DNA of 64,000 nucleotides, from positions 1,911,001 through 1,975,000 of the forward strand of contig NZ_AP022822.1 of NCBI RefSeq assembly GCF_011397115.1, given 5' to 3'. The notes below the pieces were generated by a model that worked only from the letters and a program-made list of their open reading frames with translations, was not told the origin of the DNA and ran no database searches. The stretch comes from Enterococcus saigonensis. Lineage in GTDB: Bacteria > Bacillota > Bacilli > Lactobacillales > Enterococcaceae. Shown here one piece after another: positions 16,146 through 25,417 of the stretch (within the stretch, counting starts at the first letter, position 1; every line of letters begins with the position of its first letter). A program made the translations under genes and the position numbers.

Positions 16146-18863
16146 ATGAAAAATAAAACCTATTTAAAAGCAACATTTCGTGAAATTGTAAAATCCAAAG
16201 GGCGCTTCATTGCCATTATTTTGATTATCTTTTTGGGCACATTACTTTACGTAGGCATTAAAACTACACAACCTGTTTTAGATCACTCCGTAGACGTTTA
16301 TATCAAAGAGCGCAAACTTTCTGACTTGCAAGTTATTTCTACTGGAGGTATCACAAATGCCGATAAAGTAGCCTTAGATGATATTGTAGGACTTTCAATC
16401 GAGACTGGCTATCAATTTTTTTATGCGGATGCAAAGAAAAATGAAGTTATCCAAGTATTTTCTTATGATCAAAAAAATGACCAAAACCACTTGGCCATCA
16501 CAAGCGGAACCTTACCTAAAGAAGATAATGAAATCATCTTAGATAACTTAGCAAAAAAAGAAGGCTATAAAATTGGCGATACATACACAATTAATAAGCA
16601 GGATCAACTAAAAAACACTCAGTTTAAAATCGTGGGTTTTGCCTCCTCCCCTCTTTTTATCAGTGAAATAGAACGCGGCTATGCCAACATTGGCAATGGG
16701 AGCATTTCATACTTTGCTTATTTGCCAAAAAAACTTTTTAAAGCAGAGGTTGAATCTGTCCTTTATCTTAGCTTTGCCAATTTAAAAAAATACGAAACGT
16801 ATAGTAGTGCTTATAAAAAGCAGCTAGCAAAAAATACCGCACTTATTGAAGCCAAACTCTCTAAGCGACCGGCAGAGCGCTTAAAAGAAATCAAGGAGAA
16901 CGCAGTAGAAAAGCTCCAGACTGAAAAAGAAAAAATCGCTACTGGTAAAAAAGAACTGGAAAAAGCCCAAACGCAACTCCAATTAGCAAAAGACAAGCTT
17001 ACCCAAGAAGAAACTCAAATAAATCTACTACCTGAAGCGCAAAAAACAGCCGCACAAAATCAATTAACTGCTGAACGAAAAAAACTTGCGACCAGTGAAG
17101 CTATTTTAGAAAAAAGTCAGTCAAAAATAGCAACAGGAACAGCAGAAATCAAAAAAACAGAAGATACAATTAAAAATATGAAGAAAATTGTCTATCGCTA
17201 CAATGATCGCTTTGACAATGTGGGCTTTCAGGAATTCGGTAGTTTATCTGATCGTATCGCAGCAATTGCTGACGTTTTCCCGGTCTTTTTCTTCTTTATC
17301 GCAGCTTTAATCACCTTTACAACTATGACGCGGATGGTCGAAGAAAATCGGCGTGAAATTGGAACCCTAAAAGCACTAGGCTATACAAAAGTAGAAATCG
17401 CAAAAAAATACGTCATCTACTCCTTACTAGCTGCTAGTGTTGGTTTAGTTTTAGGTGTTATCAGCGGTACAAATTTCTTACCTCGGATTATCTTTTATTT
17501 AATGAGCGACCGCTACACCTTTAATGAAGCTTATGTCTTTTACGACTGGGACCCAATTTTGAAAGCCGTAATCGCTTTTTTAATCGCAACTTTGGGTTCT
17601 GCATTACTTGTTTTAACCAAAGAACTACGGGAAAAACCAGCTCAGTTATTGCAACAAAAAGCACCAAAACCTGGTAAACGAATCATTCTCGAATATATCA
17701 CGCCTCTTTGGTCACGCTTAAGTTTTAATCAAAAAGTTAGCTACCGCAATTTATTGCGTTATAAAGCCCGGATGCTAATGGCAATTATTGGCATTGCCGG
17801 TTGTACAGGCTTGATGTTAGCTGGTTTTGGTTTAAAAGATTCCTTGTCTTCAGTTGCAGCAAAACAATTTGGTCCCATTATTGATTATGAAGGGATTATC
17901 AGCTTAGAAAATGATTTACCTGCAGCAGACGTTACAGACATGAACCATGCACTTACAAACGATAAACATGTGACAAGTTTTATAGCCAGCCACAATGAAA
18001 CTGTCGAAATTCGCAGGAAAGACAAAGCCACACAAAGTCTCACATTAATGGTGCCTAAGACAAAAAAAGAATTTGAATCCTATGTACACCTTCATAGAAA
18101 AGGAAATAAAAATTTTTTTCTTACAGATACTGGTGCTGTCATTACACAAAAAATGGCAGAATTTTATAACATCAAAAAAGGTGATACTCTTCTTATTTAC
18201 GATAGCAAGCAACAGCAACAGCAAATAAAAATTACAGGAATTGCCCAGAACTATCTTGGTAGTTTTTTGTACATGTCACCTTCTTACTATGAAAAAGTGA
18301 CCAATCAAAAATTTTCAACCAATAGTTTCTTGTTTAAAAGCAACAAGATGACTACAAAAGAAGAAGATAATTTTGCGCAGATGCTATTGGATACTAAAAA
18401 AGTTGTCAACACGACATTTATTTCCAGACAAATTGAAACGCAAAATCAGTCGATCACCAATTTAAATGCAATCGTCTGGATTTTAGTGATACTTTCGGGA
18501 TTACTTGCATTTGTCGTCTTGTATAATTTAACCAATATCAATATTTCCGAACGCGTGCGGGAACTTTCAACAATTAAAGTATTGGGCTTTTTTGACAATG
18601 AAGTAACCATGTATATTGTGAGAGAAAATATTATCTTCACCATCTTCGGAATTGTTACAGGCTTTGGGGTTGGGAGAGTTTTAACCCAGTTTATCTTAAA
18701 TAAAGCCTCAATGGAAAATATGGTCTTTCCTTTAGTTATTAAGCCAGCCGCTTATCTTTATGCAGGTGGTTTAACGATTGTATTCACCTTAATTGTCATG
18801 TTGGTCACTCACTTTAAACTAAAACATATCAATATGATTGATGCTTTAAAATCAAATGAATAA
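16146..18863 (+). CDS. ABC transporter FtsX-type permease with extracellular coiled coil
   Basis: 905 residues. TM1 (18-38) is followed by a ~330-residue extracellular region that holds an alpha-helical Glu/Lys/Gln-rich coiled coil (about 215-345). Three TM helices (about 375-490) form the first FtsX domain, with TMTRMVEENRREIGTLKALGY at its start. A second TM/extracellular/FtsX unit ends with LVTHFKLKHINMIDALKSNE. Permeases of this plan work with MacB-type ATPases. Co-transcribed with the ATPase upstream and ends at a hairpin. Confidence 0.9.
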   Translation: MKNKTYLKATFREIVKSKGRFIAIILIIFLGTLLYVGIKTTQPVLDHSVDVYIKERKLSDLQVISTGGITNADKVALDDIVGLSIETGYQFFYADAKKNEVIQVFSYDQKNDQNHLAITSGTLPKEDNEIILDNLAKKEGYKIGDTYTINKQDQLKNTQFKIVGFASSPLFISEIERGYANIGNGSISYFAYLPKKLFKAEVESVLYLSFANLKKYETYSSAYKKQLAKNTALIEAKLSKRPAERLKEIKENAVEKLQTEKEKIATGKKELEKAQTQLQLAKDKLTQEETQINLLPEAQKTAAQNQLTAERKKLATSEAILEKSQSKIATGTAEIKKTEDTIKNMKKIVYRYNDRFDNVGFQEFGSLSDRIAAIADVFPVFFFFIAALITFTTMTRMVEENRREIGTLKALGYTKVEIAKKYVIYSLLAASVGLVLGVISGTNFLPRIIFYLMSDRYTFNEAYVFYDWDPILKAVIAFLIATLGSALLVLTKELREKPAQLLQQKAPKPGKRIILEYITPLWSRLSFNQKVSYRNLLRYKARMLMAIIGIAGCTGLMLAGFGLKDSLSSVAAKQFGPIIDYEGIISLENDLPAADVTDMNHALTNDKHVTSFIASHNETVEIRRKDKATQSLTLMVPKTKKEFESYVHLHRKGNKNFFLTDTGAVITQKMAEFYNIKKGDTLLIYDSKQQQQQIKITGIAQNYLGSFLYMSPSYYEKVTNQKFSTNSFLFKSNKMTTKEEDNFAQMLLDTKKVVNTTFISRQIETQNQSITNLNAIVWILVILSGLLAFVVLYNLTNINISERVRELSTIKVLGFFDNEVTMYIVRENIIFTIFGIVTGFGVGRVLTQFILNKASMENMVFPLVIKPAAYLYAGGLTIVFTLIVMLVTHFKLKHINMIDALKSNE

Positions 18864-18953
18864 AAAAAGAGACAGTGGTCATGTATGACACCCAAACATT
18901 CGCTTAAAATCTAGCTTTTTTAGGGTCTGCATTTTTCACTGCCTCTTTTTTTG
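18862..18953. terminator. Long-loop bidirectional terminator
   Basis: AAAAAAGAGACAGTG just after the permease stop pairs with CACTGCCTCTTTTTT near 18938-18952 (one mismatch) around a loop of about 60 nt. It serves the exporter and the convergent NAD(P)-binding gene. Confidence 0.6.
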
Positions 18954-18963
18954 CCTATAAAAT

Positions 18964-19641
18964 TTATTTAAATGATCCAATTGCTAGTGCCACGGAAGTA
19001 TCACCAGAGATAATTTCAAATTCTTTGCCGATAGTTGCGTCATTTTCCAGTGTTGCCAGAATCACGGTTGCCACATCTTCTCTTGGAATCGTATTTTTTT
19101 CAAGCTCTCCTGTTAGATTGTCTGCCAATTTAATTTTGCCAGTTCCAGCATCATTAGTTAAAGCACCCGGATGAATAATCGTCCAGTCTAGATTGGTACG
19201 GTGTTTCAACCATTCATCGGCATAATTTTTGGCAATTGTGTAAACAGTTAAAGAAGAGTTTTCCTTAATTTCTCGGGTAATTTCTTTGCGCCCAGTTTTA
19301 AAGGTACTAACCATGATAAATCGTTTAATGCCAGAAATTTCAGCTGCTGTCATAATTTTTATTGCTCCGTCTAAATCAATCATAATCGTTTTATCTAACC
19401 CCTTGCCACCCGCTCCAGCGCTAAAAACTATTGCATCTACATCTTGCATAGCAGCTGCAAATTCTTCAATAGAATTGGTGACAATATCTAGTAATACTGT
19501 TTCGATTCCGCGCGCATTAAAAAACGGTGTTTGCGCTTCATTGCGAATAACAGCTTTTTCCTGGATAAAAGGATGTTTTTCAATCTGATTGGCAAAATGT
19601 TTTGCCACTTTACCATTTGCACCTACAACTAAAACTTTCAT
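18964..19641 (-). CDS. NAD(P)-binding oxidoreductase (atypical SDR, YwnB/YhfK-like)
   Basis: 225 residues. The N-terminal MKVLVVGANGKVAKHF is a Rossmann glycine motif (GANGKVA), DAIVFSAGAGGKG follows, and the YxxxK-like region is YTIAKNYADEW. The family (NAD(P)H-binding, PF13460 type) includes flavin reductases and epimerase-like proteins often induced by redox stress. Substrate not predictable. Single gene flanked by terminators on both sides. Confidence 0.82.
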   Translation of the reverse strand: MKVLVVGANGKVAKHFANQIEKHPFIQEKAVIRNEAQTPFFNARGIETVLLDIVTNSIEEFAAAMQDVDAIVFSAGAGGKGLDKTIMIDLDGAIKIMTAAEISGIKRFIMVSTFKTGRKEITREIKENSSLTVYTIAKNYADEWLKHRTNLDWTIIHPGALTNDAGTGKIKLADNLTGELEKNTIPREDVATVILATLENDATIGKEFEIISGDTSVALAIGSFK

Positions 19642-19679
19642 ACTATTGACCTACTTTCTTTAATTGGCAAATATTTAGT

Positions 19680-19715
19680 AAAAAAGAGAAACCTTGTTAG
19701 ACAAAGTTTCTCTCT
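19680..19715 (-). terminator. Stranded original terminator of the DUF1292 operon
   Basis: AGAGAAACCTTGT (19685-19697) pairs with ACAAAGTTTCTCT (19701-19713), one mismatch. On the minus strand it runs into a T-tract. It directly follows the left-hand copy of the DUF1292 gene end (FMSEEEE-TAG). Before the element inserted it would have terminated the ireB-ruvX-DUF1292 transcript, now 10.5 kb away. Confidence 0.75.
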
Positions 19716-19726
19716 GGTTTAAAAAC

Positions 19727-19741
19727 TATTCTTCTTCTTCA
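19727..19741. repeat. Left attachment core (attL)
   Basis: TATTCTTCTTCTTCA followed by GACATGAATG. On the minus strand it encodes FMSEEEE and TAG, the displaced original end of the DUF1292 gene. Confidence 0.85.
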
Positions 19742-19745
19742 GACA

Positions 19746-19777
19746 TGAATGATGTCTATGAAGCACTAGACATCATT
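19746..19777. repeat. 12-bp inverted repeat just inside attL
   Basis: GAATGATGTCTA (19746-19757) and TAGACATCATTC (19766-19777) form a perfect stem with an 8-nt loop. It is not followed by T's, so it is not a standard terminator. A recombinase or accessory-protein site is more likely. Confidence 0.6.
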
Positions 19778-19850
19778 CTATGTAATACCAACAATTTGCG
19801 AGGTAGAAAAAAACTATAACCATCACTAAGTCAAACTAAAAATCAAAGGA

Positions 19851-19874
19851 ATGGCATTCAAATTGGCATTCAAA
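19851..19874 (+). repeat. Left arm-type direct repeat (integrase binding candidate)
   Basis: Two tandem copies of TTGGCATTCAAA-like sequence (ATGGCATTCAAA then TTGGCATTCAAA). The same pair, with one changed base, is found at 30128-30151 near the right end in the same orientation, as expected for integrase arm sites. Confidence 0.65.
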
Positions 19875-19877
19875 ATT

Positions 19878-19897
19878 GGGGCACATAGGAAAGGAAT
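19878..19897 (+). repeat. Element-internal 20-bp repeat, copy 1
   Basis: GGGGCACATAGGAAAGGAAT, directly after the left arm repeats and before the cargo genes. An identical inverted copy lies at 28932-28951 and a one-mismatch copy at 21802-21821. Confidence 0.7.
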
Positions 19898-19919
19898 TGA
19901 GTCATTATTCACATAATGA

Positions 19920-20600
19920 TTAGTAACGAATTTCTGGTGGCGAAAAAATACTGAATAAACCATTCAACGACAGGACAGAATCTTTAACTTTTACTTTACC
20001 ATCCTCTATTTCAGTGACATCTATAGATGAACGAATATCATTTATTGAATATTTATCATTTGGAATCGGCAGAATCGCAATCACTTTTAGTTTAGAATCA
20101 CCCTTTTTACTACTAATAACAATCTTTCCTTCAGGAAGTTTTCTGATACTGTCCATGAACTCTGCTGTCTCTTTCGCCATCACTTCAGAAGTAACCCCTA
20201 CTGAATCATAGTTCGTTGAAACAAAAGTAAGGAAGGGGCCTTCATTATTTGAATCCACGAGAATAGGAATTTCTATGGGCATGTAACCATTTGACCACGA
20301 TTCTTCTATAAAATGATTTCGTTGGGGCTGCATTTTTTTTGACTTAATCGTTCCCCCGTATACTTCTTCCTGAAGGCTAGCTGTAGGTTGATAGATTTTC
20401 ATTCCCTGTGTAGATATGTCTTCGGGAATCAAAGAACTAGAAGGTGCAACCCAATCTTGAACTGCAGAAGACCCATTCGATGCTGATCCCCAAATTGAAC
20501 TCAGAATCTTATCTAAAAAATTACCGCTAGTTTTTGCTGCTATAACTTTCTTAATAATAAAACCATCCGAATCATTAAAACTCGTGGTGTGTTTTAACAA
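19920..20600 (-). CDS. Unknown element-borne protein
   Basis: 226 residues from TTG 20600, which has only a weak ribosome site (AAGAAG). I recognise no family. The N-terminus is Ser/Gly-rich without a signal peptide or TM segment. The rest looks like a soluble alpha/beta protein with a hydrophobic strand pair near GKIVISSKKGDSKLKVIAILP. It lies 34 bp after the protein with the HEPN-like motif, so they are probably co-transcribed. Very AT-rich, unlike the replication module of the same element. Confidence 0.55.
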   Translation of the reverse strand: MLKHTTSFNDSDGFIIKKVIAAKTSGNFLDKILSSIWGSASNGSSAVQDWVAPSSSLIPEDISTQGMKIYQPTASLQEEVYGGTIKSKKMQPQRNHFIEESWSNGYMPIEIPILVDSNNEGPFLTFVSTNYDSVGVTSEVMAKETAEFMDSIRKLPEGKIVISSKKGDSKLKVIAILPIPNDKYSINDIRSSIDVTEIEDGKVKVKDSVLSLNGLFSIFSPPEIRY

Positions 20601-20634
20601 GAAATCTTCTTAATAGCGATGGGCCAAGCCGTAA

Positions 20635-21549
20635 TTATATTCTTAATTTGTTGTATTGATGTGTCTCATTTTTCAAGATTTTTTTTACTTCTCTCTTCAT
20701 ACTCGCGTACATCTCTATACTGTTATCATTCCCATTAAAACAATGGAAACTCTCTCCATCATTATAGTAAAAAATCATTGCATTTATACTTCCGTCAGGA
20801 TTAACAAACCGATATTCTGGATGCTCATTCAAGATTTGATTTTTCTTGTTGTTTAATTCAACTAAGATAGGTTTAACTTCGTTTAAAAATTTGAAATAGA
20901 TTTCCGTTATGATTAAATTAAACTCTGCTATTGTAAATACGTATGAAATATAGGGCATGTTTCCAAATTGGTTGTATATGTCAGCTTTTAATTCATCAAT
21001 TTCGTTTTTCAATTTTCTATTAAGGTCAAAATGAGGCATTGATAGTATTTCATCTAAATCAAAGTATGCTTTTTGTTCATGAATATTTATTGGTAAATGC
21101 CCATGTTGCGCATAATGTCTCATATGGATCAAAAACCTATATGAAAATTTATCGTCATATTGTTTACTAATCACTTTTTCTTTAAATGACGAAAAATCAG
21201 CAGCAGATAAAAATGATTTCATACAAACCTCAATGGAATCAGTTAAAGTTTTTGCCGAGCTAATGAAGTTTATCGTTAAAGCGTTTATTTGATAATAGTA
21301 TTCATCATCAGACAACTGTGCATCTTTGCTCTCAATCAAGTCATTTGTATTTAACACGAAATGATCGAGTAAATTTTTCAAGTTGTACCTAAAAACATAA
21401 AATAATTTATTTAACTCCATGATATGCCTCGTTACTTCTACATACCTTGAAAATATCTCGTTGTCAACTTCAGAAATTAAAGTTATTACCTGTTCAATAC
21501 TTTCTTGGAACTCTGTATCCTTCAGAAAAAATCTTCTATCCTTATTCAC
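20635..21549 (-). CDS. Unknown protein with a HEPN-like RxxxxH motif
   Basis: About 304 residues from GTG 21549, chosen for TGGAGG 9 nt upstream; an ATG at 21588 in the same frame lacks a ribosome site. Mostly alpha-helical by composition, no TM segments. MRHYAQHGHLPI contains R144-H-Y-A-Q-H149, which fits the R-x4-6-H catalytic motif of HEPN ribonucleases, with a polar residue after the Arg as usual. Placement is near the middle of a helical bundle, also as in HEPN proteins. If real, it would be a toxin-like RNase paired with the NTPase upstream. This is motif-level evidence only. Confidence 0.6.
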   Translation of the reverse strand: MNKDRRFFLKDTEFQESIEQVITLISEVDNEIFSRYVEVTRHIMELNKLFYVFRYNLKNLLDHFVLNTNDLIESKDAQLSDDEYYYQINALTINFISSAKTLTDSIEVCMKSFLSAADFSSFKEKVISKQYDDKFSYRFLIHMRHYAQHGHLPINIHEQKAYFDLDEILSMPHFDLNRKLKNEIDELKADIYNQFGNMPYISYVFTIAEFNLIITEIYFKFLNEVKPILVELNNKKNQILNEHPEYRFVNPDGSINAMIFYYNDGESFHCFNGNDNSIEMYASMKREVKKILKNETHQYNKLRI

Positions 21550-21801
21550 AGTTACAAGCCTCCATTCGTGTTTTTTCCATCCACACATAATTATTTAGAT
21601 TTACAATAAAATCAATCAAATAGAAGCTTTCTGTACATTACCTTTAACTCTGAATTCTTTGGTCAAAAAAGCTCTTTGTAATTACTTAACAAGCTTCTCT
21701 GTTACCAGCATGGCTCTCAAATCCTTTCTCTATCAGTATTTCCACAATACTAATACTAACTAGTTTAGATAAAAGTTTAGGTTCATAAAAACAATAAAAG
21801 T

Positions 21802-21821
21802 GGGGCACATAGAAAAGGAAT
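21802..21821 (+). repeat. Element-internal 20-bp repeat, copy 2 (one mismatch)
   Basis: GGGGCACATAGAAAAGGAAT in the gap between the NTPase gene and the gene with the HEPN-like motif, same orientation as copy 1. The remainder of 21550-21841 shows no gene. Confidence 0.65.
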
Positions 21822-21841
21822 ATTGTGCAGCTGTAGTAGAA

Positions 21842-23674
21842 CTACTCCAACATTTCTTTTAATTCTTCTAAAGACTCAATTAGCTGCTTTATTTTGAAAT
21901 AATCGATCCTTCCAAGCTCAGTTTCACCTACCTTAGTTTTTATTTCAGTCAAAAGTAATTTGATATCGTTGAGTTCATTTTTATGAAGCTCCTTTACATT
22001 TGAAATCCGTAAATACTCACTTCTGATTAATTGCCAAAATAAATCTGCGGTATTGTTAGTTGTTACTATATATCTATCAACAAACCCTTGATGTAAAATA
22101 ATCTCAAAAATATTGTTTTTTAAGAGAATACCAGACTGTAATAAATCACTGAGGTTCTTCAAATCATTAGCAAACAAACCCTCTAAAAATTCATTGACAC
22201 TATCTTTTCTTCTTTCATTATCTATATCTTTTAAGGATTGGTAAAGGTCAGGCTGTTCAGTTTTAATATTAGGTACACCTCTAATAAAGAATTTATCAAC
22301 CAAATCTATGTATGGTTTTTCTTCCTGAGAGTACCTATAAATTAACTTTTCTTTAAATAATTCAATATAATCCTCATCAATGAGTACTAATCCAATCTTT
22401 TCAAATTGAAAGAATCTTCCGTAAACAGTAATCAAATCTTCAAAATCAAATTTGTCATCTCTAACATCTTCAATTAATTTTCTTTGAATTTCTCGAAGTT
22501 GAATATCAGTAAGCCTTCGAAAATCATTCAACTTATCTAATTGACTAATTTCTTTACTCATAGGGAAAAAAACCTTGTTCCAGTTCAAAACATAATCGCT
22601 ATTATCAAAATAGCCCAATAAAATATATGAACTGACATCATAAGAATAAAAAATATCATCATCAAAAATCTTAATCTTTTTGTGATACTTATCTATAATA
22701 TCTTCCCTGATAGATCTAGAATCATCTTTACTCAGATAATAATCAAAATATCTTGTATCATCCAATTTTTTTAACGTTGCAAGATTTTTTTCAGTAATAT
22801 TCCCTAATTTGTATTCCCTAGTAACAACAAAAATATTTAGAAATAAACTTTTTCTAATTCTTGATTTTAAATCATCTTGTTTAAGTTCATTTATACATTC
22901 TAACAATTTAGACTCAATAAAATCATAATTTTCTATTATTGAAAATAAGGTTCTTAAATTTATACTAGGACTTTCATCACTGTTTTGATAAGTTTCGACA
23001 AGTGTCTTAATCCAAGAGCTATTCTCCTGGATAAAGTTATTTCTATTTTTTTTTAGAATCATTTCCTCAATTTTGGACGCATCATATGAAAATTTAATAG
23101 TTCTATTTATCACTTTTTCTTTGATTCTCTTGAAATCAGTGCTTTCTTCAATTTCGGAACTATTTGATAAAATTACTACTTTACACCTTAATTTTTCTAA
23201 GAGCTCATTTAGAATAAAACCCAATAAATCCTTTAAATTTACTTCATTACTTACTCTCTCTAAATCATCTATAAAAATTACTATAGCTTGATCTTTAGTT
23301 TTTTCCATTTTTGAGTATCCATAAGCGTCTAAAATCCAATCACTAACTAAACTAACGGAACTTAACTTTACGTCTCCTAAAACGCTTGAAACATTTTTAA
23401 ATTTTTTGCTTATTCTAGTAAGAGATTTGAACATTGTTTTATTTTGACTTAACTCCGACAAGATTTTAGCAAATAAATCTTGTTTTAACTCTACTAAATT
23501 ATTATAACCATACACAGAAAAGTAAATTGGATAATAATTTTCTTTTTTAAGATTATCAATTACACTATTTTTAATAAAATAAGTCTTGCCAGTTCCCCAT
23601 TTTCCATCGATCTGTAAGGCATATTGTCCTTCTTCTTCAATATAATTTTTTATTATCTGAATTAAAGTGTCCAA
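21842..23674 (-). CDS. KAP-type P-loop NTPase
   Basis: 610 residues, TTG 23674 behind GAGGAG. Near the N-terminus DGKWGTGKTYFIK is the Walker A motif, and IVIFIDDLERV (about residue 130) is Walker B. The IDDLER sequence and the spacing are typical of KAP/STAND-like P-loop NTPases. About 400 C-terminal helical residues have no recognised domain and no TM helices stand out, unlike many KAP proteins. KAP ATPases are recurrent parts of anti-phage systems and often sit on mobile elements. Here it is cargo in an integrative element, next to a protein with a HEPN-like motif. Confidence 0.8.
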   Translation of the reverse strand: MDTLIQIIKNYIEEEGQYALQIDGKWGTGKTYFIKNSVIDNLKKENYYPIYFSVYGYNNLVELKQDLFAKILSELSQNKTMFKSLTRISKKFKNVSSVLGDVKLSSVSLVSDWILDAYGYSKMEKTKDQAIVIFIDDLERVSNEVNLKDLLGFILNELLEKLRCKVVILSNSSEIEESTDFKRIKEKVINRTIKFSYDASKIEEMILKKNRNNFIQENSSWIKTLVETYQNSDESPSINLRTLFSIIENYDFIESKLLECINELKQDDLKSRIRKSLFLNIFVVTREYKLGNITEKNLATLKKLDDTRYFDYYLSKDDSRSIREDIIDKYHKKIKIFDDDIFYSYDVSSYILLGYFDNSDYVLNWNKVFFPMSKEISQLDKLNDFRRLTDIQLREIQRKLIEDVRDDKFDFEDLITVYGRFFQFEKIGLVLIDEDYIELFKEKLIYRYSQEEKPYIDLVDKFFIRGVPNIKTEQPDLYQSLKDIDNERRKDSVNEFLEGLFANDLKNLSDLLQSGILLKNNIFEIILHQGFVDRYIVTTNNTADLFWQLIRSEYLRISNVKELHKNELNDIKLLLTEIKTKVGETELGRIDYFKIKQLIESLEELKEMLE

Positions 23675-24043
23675 TTCATCATGCTCCTCTCTGTTAAATA
23701 TTGCTAAAAGGAAAATTTTTCTATCAAAAAATTCGTTATTTACTGATAAATTTATGTAAAATATTTTGTCATCATTGATATCTAAAGCATTTTATCATCT
23801 TCTCGATTCTATAACTGTATGGTCCTATTAGCAAGAATCATAAAAAAAATCGGTAAGGTCTATTATTCATACTTTTTTAATCCATTGTACGGAGAGTATA
23901 TATAAATCGAGATATTATAAGTAAAGCAGAGTACGTAAATCTATTAAAAAATAAAGATAAGTAAATGAGCAAGGTAAGCAATTGACAATCTTTTAAAAGA
24001 CACCTTTTAAGGGCAGCGAGTGTCAATCCATTAAAAAGATATT
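23675..24043. other. Gene-free AT-rich stretch
   Basis: About 370 bp between the NTPase promoter and the bacteriocin-like operon. I see only an imperfect ATTGACA/TGTCAAT dyad around 23980-24030 and no credible coding sequence. Confidence 0.5.
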
Positions 24044-24070
24044 AAAAAGCCACCCGTTTTCACGGGTGGA
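24044..24070 (-). terminator. Terminator of the bacteriocin-like operon
   Basis: CCACCCGT/ACGGGTGG stem at 24050-24069 with a GAAA loop (minus strand), followed by CTTTTT. A strong GC stem in AT-rich surroundings. Confidence 0.9.
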
Positions 24071-24074
24071 TAAG

Positions 24075-24251
24075 TTACTTATTAAAAAAATATTTAATGC
24101 CGGAGGCTACTAATAAACCTGCGAATAAGCAAACTAGTACAATAGTACCAAAAAATACTATACTAGCTCGTGTTTCTCTATTGGAAATAAGATAGAAAAC
24201 TATAGTTGCAGTTATAAGAATAAGTAGTAGCCAAATTTTCCTGTTACTCAT
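24075..24251 (-). CDS. Small two-TM protein, candidate immunity protein
   Basis: 58 residues from ATG 24251, with AAAGGA upstream; it overlaps the preceding stop by 8 bp. Two hydrophobic segments (about 6-23 and 29-50) separated by SNRETRAS, and a basic end. Size, topology and place as last gene after a secreted precursor match bacteriocin immunity proteins. No family recognised. Confidence 0.65.
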   Translation of the reverse strand: MSNRKIWLLLILITATIVFYLISNRETRASIVFFGTIVLVCLFAGLLVASGIKYFFNK

Positions 24252-24729
24252 TTTGAATTTTCCTTTCAAAATCTTCAGTATCTATTTTTGTCAGTTCTAA
24301 TTGTTTAGAAATTTCGATAAATGAGGGTACTTCTGTTACTTGGAAATCAGTCAATTTATTTTTCTCTTCGGAGGTTAGTGAATCTGTGTTTACATACAAT
24401 ATTTTATAAGGGGACTGTTTTATGGCTTCTTCATTTTCTATTATTACTTTTCTACAATATAAACAAGTAGATCGTCCAAAATAGATTAGCGCGTTACTTT
24501 GTTTAGTCTTTCTGATTTTCTCTACTTGATCTAAATTGATTTGCTTAATATTCTTACTCTGTAACACATGTTCATATACCTCAATCTCCTTTTGAACTAA
24601 CTCATTGACAAATTCAGAACTATTTAAAGTATTGTTACTCTTATTTTCAGTGCCATTTGGTGAAGTACCACATGCTGAAAGGAGTGACATCAATAGTAAT
24701 AATAGGAGAACCTTTTTATAAGTAGCCAT
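24244..24729 (-). CDS. Thioredoxin-like lipoprotein (bacteriocin accessory type)
   Basis: 161 residues from ATG 24729, inside the end of the precursor gene (14-bp overlap). A lipoprotein signal LLMSLLSAC gives an anchored protein outside the membrane. The redox motif CLYCRK lies in IYFGRSTCLYCRKVI, and the conserved cis-Pro is in TEVPSFIEI. This is the thioredoxin fold seen in bacteriocin transport accessory proteins. Next to a precursor with exactly two C-terminal cysteines, the likely job is making or proofreading that disulfide. Confidence 0.78.
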   Translation of the reverse strand: MATYKKVLLLLLLMSLLSACGTSPNGTENKSNNTLNSSEFVNELVQKEIEVYEHVLQSKNIKQINLDQVEKIRKTKQSNALIYFGRSTCLYCRKVIIENEEAIKQSPYKILYVNTDSLTSEEKNKLTDFQVTEVPSFIEISKQLELTKIDTEDFERKIQNE

Positions 24730-25252
24730 TTGCTTGACAAAATGATTTAATTGGACCATATTTTTTAAATTTCTTACATCCAGCAGATAGACCCCATCTG
24801 GTAAATGCTGTAGTTATTTCAGTTATAACTGCAGTACCAACAATTACACCAACAGCTTTAATGGCAAGAATCAGCAAAGCAGGAAGTACGCGAGGAGCAA
24901 TGCTACCTTGTTTTGACTCTTTTGCTAAAGTTTCTACTTTTTCCCACTCTTGTCCAGCCTTCTCCGCATTTTGATATTGTTCTTCTGTAAAGATTCCATC
25001 TGTAACAATATCGTGATCTAAAATCCACTTTTTATTAACGTAATCATACTCTGAATAGTCAGTGATTTGATCCAAAATAGTTTTAAATTCTTTTTGGTCA
25101 ATCTGGGCCAATTTTTGGTAAGCGTCATTTTTTTCCGAAGCAAAGGCATTTACTGTTGGTAACAGAATATTTGCAAATAAACATGCTACTAAAGTAACTA
25201 AGATTGCTTTGAAAAATCTCCCTTTTTTTATTTCCTGTGTCATTTGTTCCAT
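24716..25252 (-). CDS. Secreted bacteriocin-like precursor with two-Cys C-terminal peptide
   Basis: 178 residues, ATG 25252 behind AGAAGGA. Signal peptide with a likely cut near VNAFASE. A charged propeptide (about 40-123) ends at SIAPR. The last ~55 residues start with VLPALLILAIKAVGVIVG, a glycine-rich hydrophobic helix, and end with a cationic segment, CKKFKKYGPIKSFC, whose two Cys are the only ones apart from one in the signal peptide. This is the plan of a proteolytically released, disulfide-bonded antimicrobial peptide. I cannot tie it to a named bacteriocin class. The next genes encode a thioredoxin-like lipoprotein and a two-TM protein. Confidence 0.65.
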   Translation of the reverse strand: MEQMTQEIKKGRFFKAILVTLVACLFANILLPTVNAFASEKNDAYQKLAQIDQKEFKTILDQITDYSEYDYVNKKWILDHDIVTDGIFTEEQYQNAEKAGQEWEKVETLAKESKQGSIAPRVLPALLILAIKAVGVIVGTAVITEITTAFTRWGLSAGCKKFKKYGPIKSFCQANGYL

Positions 25253-25417
25253 GTTGCATCCTTCTTTCTTTTTTATTTTTGGTACATGTGAATTTTAACT
25301 GACATACTCGTTGCTACACTAGCAATTCTCGATGGCAATAGCGCAATTTCTTATTGCTAAACAATATTAAGCATCTTATTATATAAACAAAGAGCTATGT
25401 TTAAGGGAGGTTTTACT

